A stretch of DNA of 41,290 nucleotides from CAZGXM01 sp964529795. GTDB lineage: Bacteria > Bacillota > JADQBR01. The notes beneath the pieces were generated by a model. That model did not search any database. It was given only the letters and a program-made list of their open reading frames with translations, and was not told the DNA's origin. The stretch is from contig CAZGXM010000013.1 of NCBI GenBank assembly GCA_964529795.1, positions 1 through 41,290 of the forward strand. The letters are read 5' to 3'. Shown piece after piece: positions 16,927 through 24,996 of this stretch (positions are counted from its first letter, which is position 1; every line of letters starts with the position of its first letter). Position numbers and translations under genes: made by a program.

Positions 16927-17817
16927 TTGCCTTCTCGCTTTCCTGAATGGCTGAAAAAGCAAATACCGGCGTCTGTTAATGTAAAAACCACCCGGGATAT
17001 CTTGGAGCGGTTAGGCTTAAATACGGTCTGCCAGAGTGCCCTTTGCCCCAATATCGGTGAGTGCTTTGCCAGTAAGACTGCCACTTTCATGATCCTGGGT
17101 GATACCTGTACCAGGAATTGCCGTTTTTGCGCCGTCCCCGGCGGTGCCCCAGTACCGCCGGACCCGGATGAACCGGAGCGGCTGGCGGAAGCAGCGGCAG
17201 AACTTTGCTTGAAACACGTGGTGATTACGTCAGTTACCCGGGACGATTTGCCCGACGGGGGAGCTGGACAGTTTGTGGCGGTGGTGCAGGCTCTCAAAGC
17301 CAGGCTGCCGGAAGCGTTTGTTGAGGTATTGACCCCTGACTTTCAGGGGATAACCGGGAATATCCATCTGGTTATCCGGGCCCGGCCCCATATCTACAAC
17401 CACAACGTGGAAACGGTGCCACGCCTGTATTCTAGGGTGCGGCCTCAAGCTAATTACCAACGCAGTCTCAACTTGCTGGAGTATGTGAAGCGGCAGGGCG
17501 CCGGGATTTACACCAAGTCAGGGCTAATGGTGGGACTGGGTGAAACCAGGGAAGAGGTGAAGGGAGTGTTAAAAGATTTGCGGGCGGTGGGCTGCGACAT
17601 CGTCACTATCGGCCAGTATCTCAGGCCTTCCAGGCAACACTTGGAGGTTGCCGAATACGTTCATCCCGACAGGTTTGCGGAATACAAGCAAATGGGGGAG
17701 GAATTGGGATTCTTGCACGTTGCTTCCGCTCCCTTCGTGCGCAGTTCATTCAATGCCCGGGAGTTTTCCCGGCGTTATATGTCAAACGCCAGTCTGCCCC
17801 GGGAACTGATGGATTAA
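16927..17817 (+). CDS. lipA: lipoyl synthase
   Basis: Radical-SAM enzyme that inserts two sulfurs into octanoyl-protein. The auxiliary cluster motif CQSALCPNIGEC (Cx4Cx5C), the radical-SAM motif CTRNCRFC (Cx3Cx2C) and the C-terminal RSS ligand (FVRSSFNA) are all present. I choose the TTG at 16927: a strong AGGAGG lies 8 nt upstream (16913-16918), and the 296-aa product starting just before RFPEWLKKQIP has the usual LipA length. The upstream ATG at 16801 has no SD. Together with LipM downstream it can build lipoyl-GcvH for the adjacent glycine cleavage genes. Confidence 0.94.
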   Translation: MPSRFPEWLKKQIPASVNVKTTRDILERLGLNTVCQSALCPNIGECFASKTATFMILGDTCTRNCRFCAVPGGAPVPPDPDEPERLAEAAAELCLKHVVITSVTRDDLPDGGAGQFVAVVQALKARLPEAFVEVLTPDFQGITGNIHLVIRARPHIYNHNVETVPRLYSRVRPQANYQRSLNLLEYVKRQGAGIYTKSGLMVGLGETREEVKGVLKDLRAVGCDIVTIGQYLRPSRQHLEVAEYVHPDRFAEYKQMGEELGFLHVASAPFVRSSFNAREFSRRYMSNASLPRELMD

Positions 17818-18024
17818 ACATAAAACGTTGTCAAAATAAAACTGGACGTGCAAGGGTTCAAGGCGTTTTTGCTTTGTAGTGAAAGAGTGAATTAGCGAAA
17901 CGGGAATTTGGTGGTTGGTAAAAGAATATAAATATAACAAATTTTTTAACTAGCGCAAGCAGGATTTTTATTTGCTATGTTGAATAGGGTGAGTAATATG
18001 TAGTAAATGCCATATAGCCGGATG
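17818..18024. other. intergenic region upstream of the glycine riboswitch
   Basis: About 200 bp, AT-rich, no gene. It must hold the riboswitch promoter. TGCTATGTT (about 17973-17981) is a possible extended -10. No strong -35 was seen. Confidence 0.35.
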
Positions 18025-18030
18025 ACAAAA

Positions 18031-18193
18031 GTGGGAGAGACCCGTATTCTTGCGGGCGCCGAAGGAGCAATTCGATGGGATGCCAACCATGGAAGAATCT
18101 TTCAGGCAAAGGGACTGCTTTTGGACGGGCCTCTGGAGAGTGTCGCTTTGGCGACCACCGAAGGGGAGAAACTCTCAGGTGCCAGGACAGAGG
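18031..18193 (+). ncRNA. tandem glycine riboswitch
   Basis: Aptamer I (about 18031-18127) has GGGAGAGACCC, GCCGAAGGAGCAA and TCTTTCAGGCAAAGGGAC. Aptamer II (18130-18193) has CCTCTGGAGAGTG, CACCGAAGGGG, ACTCTCAGGTGCCAGGAC and closes with AGAGG, pairing with CCTCT. These are the conserved blocks of the two cooperative gcvT-type glycine aptamers in order. The 3' strand of aptamer II P1 overlaps the terminator stem at 18186-18228, so glycine should prevent termination. Downstream are an ald remnant, the alanine symporter and the gcv genes. Confidence 0.95.
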
Positions 18194-18238
18194 AAATTAC
18201 CTAGAATTAATAGGTGATTTCTTCTGTCTTTCTTTTTT
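18186..18238 (+). terminator. terminator of the glycine riboswitch
   Basis: An 18-bp stem with two wobbles (18186-18203 with 18211-18228), a 7-nt loop and TTTCTTTTTT. Its left arm begins with GACAGAGG, which is also the 3' strand of aptamer II P1, giving an ON-type switch. Confidence 0.88.
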
Positions 18239-18263
18239 GGTTTGGATCCCTGCTCTGGGATAA

Positions 18264-18479
18264 AACCGGACTTCAACCATAAGCACACCCTTTGCTCTGA
18301 CCAATACTATCTTCGAAAAACTTGATATATTTTCTGCTTTTAAGAAATATTTTACGTCCAGGGATAAGCATATTTCAGTTGAAACAGCCATCGAGCAGGA
18401 TATGTCCCTGGCGCGGGGATTAAATGTTTATAATGGAGACGTTGTCTACCCGGTAGTAGCCGAATTTCTGGGCTTGTAA
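18264..18479 (+). pseudogene. degraded C-terminus of an alanine dehydrogenase
   Basis: The frame ending at TAA 18477-18479 reads RTSTISTPFALTN, a divergent middle, then AIEQDMSLARGLNVYNGDV, then PVVAEFLGL. The intact Ald at 13350 has PRTATFALTN, AIKEDPALAKGLNV and PVVAEALGY in the same order, so this is a fossil Ald tail. The segment between FALTN and AIEQ is unrelated and about 12 residues longer, and no N-terminal part survives. It lies directly after the glycine riboswitch, so the switch probably once controlled an ald gene. Confidence 0.75.
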
Positions 18480-18659
18480 CCTGTAACCAGCTTTTGTGTC
18501 AATTCCTTAGGGCATCCGTCTGGCCTGTTTCTGCACGATTAATGAACTGCAGGGCGGGTGGAGGCTAGATTAGACTGAGATTAGTGTTTTGTCATTGAAC
18601 ATTTTGATAATTAACAGAAATTACTTTATATTCTGAAAGGCATTTATTGGAGGGACTGG

Positions 18660-18731
18660 ATGAGCGGAGAAGTTGTCAGGAGGTGATATATGGATAGCCG
18701 GAGAAAAACGATAAATGAAGTTGAGCCGTAG
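18660..18731 (+). other. two mini-ORFs with good ribosome binding sites upstream of the symporter
   Basis: ATG at 18660 (after TTGGAGGGACTGG) encodes 8 residues (MSGEVVRR) to TGA 18684-18686. ATG at 18690 (after GTCAGGAGGTGATAT) encodes 13 residues (MDSRRKTINEVEP) to TAG 18729-18731. Neither resembles a known gene. They may be leader peptides or the heads of deleted genes, which would fit the remnants on both sides. Confidence 0.3.
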
Positions 18732-18771
18732 AGCAGTAAAACCTGAACACTACAAATTTAGGAGGATAGTA

Positions 18772-20127
18772 ATGAAAGAGTTGATAAGTAGTATTGATTC
18801 TTTTGTGTGGGGGCCAATTACCATCATATTACTGGTTGGCACCGGTCTGTTTATTACTTTATTGGTTCGTGTTGTTCAGATTCGTAAATTTGGTTATGCC
18901 TGGCAACTAATCTCAGGGAAATACGACAATCCTGAAGATGAGGGTGAGATTACTCATTTTCAGGCGTTGAGTGCTGCTCTGTCAGCTACCATTGGCACAG
19001 GAAATATTGCCGGTGTAGGTACGGCGATCGCTCTTGGCGGACCGGGGGCAGTATTTTGGATGTGGGTAACCGCTTTTGTAGGAATGGCTACCAAGTATGC
19101 TGAATGTTTGTTATCTCTCAAGTACAGAGTTGTTCACGAGGACGGTACTGTCAGTGGGGGTCCAATGTATTATCTGGAAAAAGGATTGGGACAAAAGTGG
19201 CTGGGTATGTTATTCGCGTTATTTGCTGCTATTGCCTCCTTTGGTATCGGAAACATGGTCCAGGCCAACTCTGTGGCACAACCGGTACAGACATATTTTG
19301 GCATACCTAAAGTCGTTACCGGAATAGTTATAGGTATTCTGGTTTTTGCCGTTATTGTAGGCGGTATCAAACGTATCGGTCAGGTCGCCAGCCGTCTGGT
19401 TCCTGTCATGGCTGTATTTTATGTTTTTGGTTCGTTATGGGTTATCATTATCAACTTTGGAGCCGTACCTGCAGCTTTTGGTATCATCTTCCGTGAAGCA
19501 TTTACAGGCTCCGCGGCATTAGGTGGTTTTGCCGGAGCGGCAGTGGCCCAGGCTATTCGTTTTGGTGTGGCACGCGGTGTATTTTCCAACGAGGCCGGTC
19601 TCGGTAGCGCTCCGATTGCTCACGGTGCCGCCAAGACCAAGGAACCTGTCCGTGAAGGACTGGTTGCCATGTTGGGCCCCTTTATTGACACCATTGTAAT
19701 CTGCTCAATGACGGCACTGGTAATCGTGCTTACCGGAGCTTATGCATCGGGAGAAACCGGGGCAGACCTTACTGCCAGAGCATTTAACATGGGACTTCCC
19801 GGTCCTGGAGGATACATTGTGGCTATCGGTATAATTTTCTTTGCATTTTCCACAGCAATCAGCTGGTCCTATTACGGTGACCGTTCAGTAGAGTATTTGC
19901 TCGGTCAAAAATTCGTAATGCCCTATCGGGTCCTTTACAGCATACTACTACCGGTTGGCGCTGCTGTGCAACTTGAAGTGGTTTGGAATATCTCCGACAT
20001 ATTTAACGCCTTGATGGCCTTGCCGAACTTGATCGGGCTGCTTGCGCTAAGTGGTGTAGTGCTGAAGATGACCCGGGAGTATTTTGCCGATCCGGTCAGG
20101 GTTAGCGGAAAAGCACAAAGTTTTTAA
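18772..20127 (+). CDS. sodium:alanine/glycine symporter (AGCS family)
   Basis: 451 aa from the ATG at 18772, which follows TTTAGGAGGATAGTA. Multiple membrane helices and AGCS motifs are seen: FQALSAALSATIGTGNIAGV near the N-terminus, GGPGAVFWMWVTAFVGMATKYAE, YRVVHEDGTVSGGPMYYLEKGL, and ARGVFSNEAGLGSAPIAH. It imports alanine or glycine with Na+. Its place between the glycine riboswitch and gcvT suggests glycine-induced uptake. By eye its third codon positions look less GC-rich than neighbouring genes, so separate ancestry is possible. Confidence 0.93.
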   Translation: MKELISSIDSFVWGPITIILLVGTGLFITLLVRVVQIRKFGYAWQLISGKYDNPEDEGEITHFQALSAALSATIGTGNIAGVGTAIALGGPGAVFWMWVTAFVGMATKYAECLLSLKYRVVHEDGTVSGGPMYYLEKGLGQKWLGMLFALFAAIASFGIGNMVQANSVAQPVQTYFGIPKVVTGIVIGILVFAVIVGGIKRIGQVASRLVPVMAVFYVFGSLWVIIINFGAVPAAFGIIFREAFTGSAALGGFAGAAVAQAIRFGVARGVFSNEAGLGSAPIAHGAAKTKEPVREGLVAMLGPFIDTIVICSMTALVIVLTGAYASGETGADLTARAFNMGLPGPGGYIVAIGIIFFAFSTAISWSYYGDRSVEYLLGQKFVMPYRVLYSILLPVGAAVQLEVVWNISDIFNALMALPNLIGLLALSGVVLKMTREYFADPVRVSGKAQSF

Positions 20128-20499
20128 TTAAAATATTTGGTCTATTTCCTGAGGCAAAATAGGATAAGGAGTGATTTCCAGCCAACCCTCCAGAATATCA
20201 TAACTTTTGTCTGGAACCTGTCAAGGGTAAAGCCTTTTCCCCGGCACTCAATTAACATCTCATTACTTGCTCCGTTTATTTTTTGAGTGCCGGGCCCTGG
20301 GACAGGGTAACATGTTTATTCTCATTTCGTCGAGTGAATGTTGTAGACACCGATTAACAGGGATTGGTTACGGATCTGGAGTGCTAGTAGAGACTGAGAT
20401 TCAACCCGGTCTGCCATGGCATGATTTTTCTGGTGCTGCTTAGATGGTACTACCTGCTCGGAGATGAGATGTATTGTTTAAACGCAAGGGGGCGATAGG
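20128..20499. other. 372-bp gap before the gcv operon with a 12-bp inverted repeat
   Basis: No intact gene. CCCGGCACTCAA (20240-20251) and TTGAGTGCCGGG (20283-20294) form a perfect inverted repeat around a 31-nt spacer ending in a T-run. No T-tract follows, so it is not a classical terminator. The gcv promoter presumably lies here. No second glycine aptamer was recognised. Confidence 0.5.
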
Positions 20500-20595
20500 A
20501 TGAGTTATGATATCTTGATTCTCGGTGGCGGCACCGGCGGATACGTGGCAGCCATCAGGGCAGCTCAGTTATGCAACTATGGAGGTGATAACTAG
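20500..20595 (+). pseudogene. truncated start of dihydrolipoamide dehydrogenase (lpd remnant)
   Basis: ATG at 20500 follows GGGGGCGATAGG and encodes 31 residues. The first 23 begin MSYDILILGGGTGGYVAAIR and continue AAQL: the N-terminal FAD-binding strand-loop-helix (GxGxxG-type) of dihydrolipoamide dehydrogenase. The reading then runs into NYGGDN and a stop overlapping the gcvT GTG by one base. The rest of the enzyme is missing. Known full-length Lpd is about 460 aa, so this is the head of a deleted gcv L-protein gene whose short product may still be translated and couple to gcvT. Confidence 0.8.
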
Positions 20596-21686
20596 TGGAT
20601 ACAGTTTTTAAAAAAACACCCTTATATGGACAGCATGTGGCTGCGGGTGGGAAGTTGATCGATTTCGGCGGATGGACTTTACCTGTCCAGTATGTGGGTA
20701 TTTTGGAGGAACACCAACAGGTACGCCAGCATGCGGGGCTATTTGATGTATCACATATGGGGGAAATATCGATTAAAGGCAGTAGTGCCCTCAGGCTGGT
20801 TAACCAACTAATTACCAACGATGCGAAACGACTTCAGCTCAACCAGGTAATGTACAGCCCCATGTGCCTGCCCAATGGCGGGGTGGTGGATGACCTGTTG
20901 GTGTACAGGTTGGGAGAGGAGGAGTACCTCTTGGTGGTGAATGCCGCCAATACCCAAAAGGATTTCCAGTGGATTAAAGAGCACCAGGCAGGGAAAGTTA
21001 AGGTAGAAAATATTTCAACACAAACGGCCCAACTGGCGCTGCAGGGCCCGGAATCGTCAGAAATTCTGCAGCAACTGACCAAGGTGGAGGTAGACCGCAT
21101 AAAATATTACTGGTGCACCAGGGGTATGGTGGCGGGGGTGGATTGCCTGATTTCCCGCACCGGTTACACAGGGGAGGACGGTTTTGAGCTCTACTGTGAC
21201 GCTGCACGGGCGGAGGAGCTGTGGCAGAAAATTTTGGAAGTGGGAGCTGGACGGGTAAAACCGGTTGGCTTGGGAGCCAGGGATACCCTGCGTTTTGAAG
21301 CTTGTCTCCCGCTATACGGCCATGAGTTGACGGAGGAGGTCACTCCCCTGGAAGCAGGGTTGGATCGTTTTGTGCAGCTTGACAAACCGGCGTTTATTGG
21401 CAGGGAAGCCCTGGCCCAACAGGCGAGGGAGGGAGTGCCCAAAAAACTGGTGGGATTCAGGATGGTTGAACGGGCGGTGCCCAGGGCCCAGTATCCACTA
21501 GCCATTGACGGTAAGGAAGTCGGTTTGGTCACTTCCGGGTCTTTCAGTCCCACACTGCAGGAAAACCTGGGTCTGGGTTACATACCGTCCCAATATGCCC
21601 GGGAGGGACAGCAACTGGAGGTTTTGGTGCGGGGTAAATCCCGCCGTGCTGAAGTAATCAAAACACCTTTTTATACGAGGAGGTAG
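20595..21686 (+). CDS. gcvT: glycine cleavage T-protein (aminomethyltransferase)
   Basis: 363 aa. Family segments include TPLYGQHVAAGGKLIDFGGWTLPVQY, GLFDVSHMGE, SRTGYTGEDGFELY, GLGARDTLRFEACLPLYGHEL and LGYIP near the end. It transfers the aminomethyl carbon from lipoyl-GcvH to tetrahydrofolate, releasing ammonia. The start is GTG at 20595, behind GGAGGTGAT at 20581-20589, overlapping the stop of the lpd remnant. It is first of the gcvT-H-PA-PB operon. Confidence 0.96.
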   Translation: MDTVFKKTPLYGQHVAAGGKLIDFGGWTLPVQYVGILEEHQQVRQHAGLFDVSHMGEISIKGSSALRLVNQLITNDAKRLQLNQVMYSPMCLPNGGVVDDLLVYRLGEEEYLLVVNAANTQKDFQWIKEHQAGKVKVENISTQTAQLALQGPESSEILQQLTKVEVDRIKYYWCTRGMVAGVDCLISRTGYTGEDGFELYCDAARAEELWQKILEVGAGRVKPVGLGARDTLRFEACLPLYGHELTEEVTPLEAGLDRFVQLDKPAFIGREALAQQAREGVPKKLVGFRMVERAVPRAQYPLAIDGKEVGLVTSGSFSPTLQENLGLGYIPSQYAREGQQLEVLVRGKSRRAEVIKTPFYTRR

Positions 21687-21690
21687 AAAA

Positions 21691-22080
21691 ATGATTCCCA
21701 AGGAGCTTAAATACTCCAAAGAACACGAATGGGTAAGAGTGGAAGGGGACAACGTCCGGGTGGGTATCACCCACCATGCACAGGAAGCGCTGGGTGATGT
21801 GGTGTTTGTGGAACTGCCGGTGGAAGGAGACCGTTTCGATTCGGGTGAAAGCTTTGGCGTGATTGAATCTGTGAAAGCCGTCTCCGATTGCTACGCGCCC
21901 GTGAGCGGGACAGTGGTGGAAGTCAATGAAAAGTTACTGGAATCGCCGGAGCTGATTAACCAGGACCCTTATGGGGAGGGGTGGATGATCGTCCTGGAAA
22001 TAAGTGACCCCGGGGGACTGGAAACGCTGCTGGCTGCCGACCAGTATGAGGCATTTCTCAAAGAAGAGGAGGGGAAGTAG
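21691..22080 (+). CDS. gcvH: glycine cleavage H-protein
   Basis: 129 aa, normal length. Begins PKELKYSKEHEWVRVEGD and contains the lipoylation site IESVKAVSD with the modified Lys at residue 62, followed by APVSGTVVEVNE. It shuttles the aminomethyl group between P, T and L proteins and is the acceptor for LipM. An SD (GAGGAGGTAG) lies just upstream; the gap to gcvT is 4 bp. Confidence 0.97.
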   Translation: MIPKELKYSKEHEWVRVEGDNVRVGITHHAQEALGDVVFVELPVEGDRFDSGESFGVIESVKAVSDCYAPVSGTVVEVNEKLLESPELINQDPYGEGWMIVLEISDPGGLETLLAADQYEAFLKEEEGK

Positions 22081-23424
22081 TTGATTAGCTACATTCCCAA
22101 TACCCATACGGACCAGCAAGAGATGTTGGAGGCTATTGGGGTCAACAGCATTCAGGACCTGTTTGCTGATATTCCGGAGCGGGTGAGACTGAAACGCCCT
22201 CTGGAGCTACCGCCCGCCATGTCGGAGCCGGGACTTAAAGCGCATATGATTGCCCTCAGCAAGAAAAACTCCACCAGCCAAGAGCTTGTTTCGTTTTTGG
22301 GTGCGGGAGCCTATGACCACTATATTCCCAGCGTGGTGGAGCAGCTTGCGGGACGGTCCGAGTTTTACACCGCTTATACCCCTTACCAGCCGGAAATCAG
22401 CCAGGGCACGCTGCAATCCATTTATGAATTCCAGAGCATGATTTGTATGCTGACAGGCATGGAGGTGGCCAATGCTTCACTTTATGACGGCGCCACCGCG
22501 GTGGCGGAGGCGGCGTTGATGGGCTGCGCTGCCACCCGGCGGAGCAAGGTGCTGGTTTCACGGGTGGTACACCCGGAGTACCGCCAGGTACTGACCACCT
22601 ATGCCCGCGCCAACGACATCAAGGTAGAAGAAATTGGTGAGGAAGGCGGCGCTACCTCCTTGGCGGAACTAACAACTAAGGTGGATGAGTCAACGGCGGC
22701 GGTAATTATCCAAACCCCTAATTTTTTGGGTATCGTGGAGAATGGCGCGGCCATGGCCGATGTTATTCACCGCCGGGGAGCGCTATTTATCGTGGCTACA
22801 GACCTGGTGGCGCTGGGTTTGTTAAAACCTCCGGGGTGCTACGACGCCGACGTGGTAGTGGGCGAGGGACAGAGCCTGGGGAATCCCCTTAATTTCGGTG
22901 GCCCCTACCTGGGTTTCTTTGCCGCCAGAGAAAAGCTGGTGCGGCGGATGCCGGGAAGAATTGTCGGGGCTACAACCGATACCAGGGGGCGCAGGGGGTT
23001 TGTGTTGACCATGCAGGCCAGAGAACAGCATATCCGCCGGGAAAAAGCCACTTCCAATATCTGTTCCAATGAGGCCCTGTGCGCTCTGACAACAACCATT
23101 CATTTATGCGCTCTGGGGAAAAAAGGTCTTCGTGAACTGGCGGAACTTTGCTTGCAGAAAGCCCATTATGCCCAGCGCAGCTTAATAGCTGCCGGTTTGG
23201 CCCAGGCCGCCTACGATGCTCCTTTTTTCATGGAATTTGCCGTGCGCACCAAGGTGGAGCCGGCGCGAGTTAACCGTCACTTGCTAAAGCAGGGCATTAT
23301 TGGCGGCCTGGAACTGGGCAAGTTTTATCCCGAGCGACATGATCAACTGCTCATCTGTGTGACCGAGCGTCACACCAAAGAGCAAATAGACCGCTTGGTA
23401 AAAGGGATGGAGGAGATAGTATGA
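22081..23424 (+). CDS. gcvPA: glycine dehydrogenase (decarboxylating) subunit 1
   Basis: 447 aa; the N-terminal half-subunit of the split P-protein typical of Firmicutes. Recognisable segments: YIPNTHTDQQEMLEAIG, FLGAGAYDHYIPSVV, YTPYQPEISQGTLQSIYEF, NASLYDGATA. Start is TTG at 22081 immediately after the gcvH stop, with GAGGAGGGGAAG as SD. It ends in a 4-bp overlap (ATGA) with gcvPB. With PB it binds PLP and decarboxylates glycine onto lipoyl-GcvH. Confidence 0.96.
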   Translation: MISYIPNTHTDQQEMLEAIGVNSIQDLFADIPERVRLKRPLELPPAMSEPGLKAHMIALSKKNSTSQELVSFLGAGAYDHYIPSVVEQLAGRSEFYTAYTPYQPEISQGTLQSIYEFQSMICMLTGMEVANASLYDGATAVAEAALMGCAATRRSKVLVSRVVHPEYRQVLTTYARANDIKVEEIGEEGGATSLAELTTKVDESTAAVIIQTPNFLGIVENGAAMADVIHRRGALFIVATDLVALGLLKPPGCYDADVVVGEGQSLGNPLNFGGPYLGFFAAREKLVRRMPGRIVGATTDTRGRRGFVLTMQAREQHIRREKATSNICSNEALCALTTTIHLCALGKKGLRELAELCLQKAHYAQRSLIAAGLAQAAYDAPFFMEFAVRTKVEPARVNRHLLKQGIIGGLELGKFYPERHDQLLICVTERHTKEQIDRLVKGMEEIV

Positions 23425-24881
23425 CTGTTCCATTGATTTTTGAAATCAGTAAACCGGGGCGTGCTGCTTATTTTCTGCCTCCTTGTGATGTACCAAGGAC
23501 GGAAATCGAACAGCTAATTCCCGGGGAACTGCTTAGAGAAGAGGCTCCTTCGCTGCCGGAGGTCAGTGAACAGGATCTGGTACGGCACTATACGGCGTTG
23601 TCACGGCTCAACTACGGGGTAGATTCGGGATTTTATCCCCTGGGTTCCTGTACCATGAAATACAATCCCAAGGTCAATGAGGAAATAGCGCGGCTTCCCG
23701 GCTTCACCGGCATCCATCCTTACCAGCCGGAGGAATTGTCCCAGGGTGCCCTGCAGCTTATTTATGAAATGGATCGCTTTTTGAGTGAAATTGCGGGCAT
23801 GACCCGGTTCACCATGCAGCCGGCTGCCGGGGCGCACGGTGAGTTGACGGGAATGATGATCATTAAAGCCTACCACCAGCACCGGGGTGATACCCGGCGT
23901 ACCAAGGTGATTGTTCCAGATTCGGCACATGGCACCAACCCGGCTACTGTTGCCATGTGTGGCTTTCAGGTGGTAGCGGTAAAGTCGGATCCCCGGGGCG
24001 GAGTTGACGTAGCGGCACTGAAAAATGTGGTTGACCAGTCCACGGCGGCGTTGGTGCTTACCAATCCCAATACCTTGGGGCTTTTTGAAGAAAATATTGA
24101 AGAGATCGCCCGGACCCTGCACGAGGCGGGAGGCTTATTATATTACGACGGGGCCAATATGAATGCTATTATGGGCCTGGCCCGTCCCGGGGATATGGGA
24201 TTTGATGTGGTGCATTTCAACTTGCATAAAACCTTTTCCACGCCCCATGGCGGCGGCGGACCTGGTTCCGGGCCTGTGGGAGTCAAGGACTTCCTGGTAC
24301 CATTTTTGCCGGTACCGTTGGTGGAATACGATTCCCAACAAAACAGTTATTATCTAAACTATGACCTGCCCAATTCCATTGGCAAGGTGAAGGCTTTTTA
24401 CGGTAATTTCGGAGTCATTGTTAAAGCATATTCGTATATCAGGGCACTGGGTGCCGCGGGGATCAAGGATGCCAGCCTGAATGCCGTGTTAAATGCCAAT
24501 TACCTGTTGGCTAAATTAAAAGAATATTATCACTTGCCCTACGACCGCGTATGTAAGCATGAATTTGTCATCACTGCCAAAAATTTAAAGCAATTTGGCG
24601 TCCACACCTTGGATGTGGCCAAGCGGCTGTTAGATTATGGCTATCATCCGCCAACCATCTATTTCCCGCTGATTGTGGCGGAAGCCATGATGATCGAGCC
24701 CACGGAAACGGAAAGTAAGGAAACATTGGACCAGTTCGCCGAAGCCATGATTAAAATTGTCGCTGAAAGCCAGGAGGATGCTTCACTGGTAACCGGTGCT
24801 CCCCACCAGACCCCTGTTACCCGGCTGGATGAGGTGGCGGCGGCCCGCAGGCCTAACTTGCGCTGGCGGGAAGACAGCTAG
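23421..24881 (+). CDS. gcvPB: glycine dehydrogenase (decarboxylating) subunit 2
   Basis: 486 aa; the PLP-bearing half of the split P-protein. Diagnostic segments: YPLGSCTMKYNPK, GFTGIHPYQPEELSQGAL, VPDSAHGTNPAT, NLHKTFSTPHGGGGPGSGP (with the PLP-binding Lys in HK), and a C-terminal VTRLDEVAAARRPNLRW. It overlaps gcvPA by 4 bp, showing translational coupling of the two halves. Length is normal. Confidence 0.97.
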   Translation: MTVPLIFEISKPGRAAYFLPPCDVPRTEIEQLIPGELLREEAPSLPEVSEQDLVRHYTALSRLNYGVDSGFYPLGSCTMKYNPKVNEEIARLPGFTGIHPYQPEELSQGALQLIYEMDRFLSEIAGMTRFTMQPAAGAHGELTGMMIIKAYHQHRGDTRRTKVIVPDSAHGTNPATVAMCGFQVVAVKSDPRGGVDVAALKNVVDQSTAALVLTNPNTLGLFEENIEEIARTLHEAGGLLYYDGANMNAIMGLARPGDMGFDVVHFNLHKTFSTPHGGGGPGSGPVGVKDFLVPFLPVPLVEYDSQQNSYYLNYDLPNSIGKVKAFYGNFGVIVKAYSYIRALGAAGIKDASLNAVLNANYLLAKLKEYYHLPYDRVCKHEFVITAKNLKQFGVHTLDVAKRLLDYGYHPPTIYFPLIVAEAMMIEPTETESKETLDQFAEAMIKIVAESQEDASLVTGAPHQTPVTRLDEVAAARRPNLRWREDS

Positions 24882-24996
24882 TGGCCTGGTGGTGCGAGAG
24901 AGAAGTTTGAACCTACCTGTGGATAACAATGAAAATTACTTGAGCCTGATGGAATAGCAGGCAACTAACCACTGAAATGCTGTTTTAGCAAAGGAG

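Noticed and set aside
20396..20460. Second sigma-54 promoter upstream of gcv (TGGCATGATTTTTC)
   Set aside because: No GC lies 10 bp after the GG, so the -12 element is missing.
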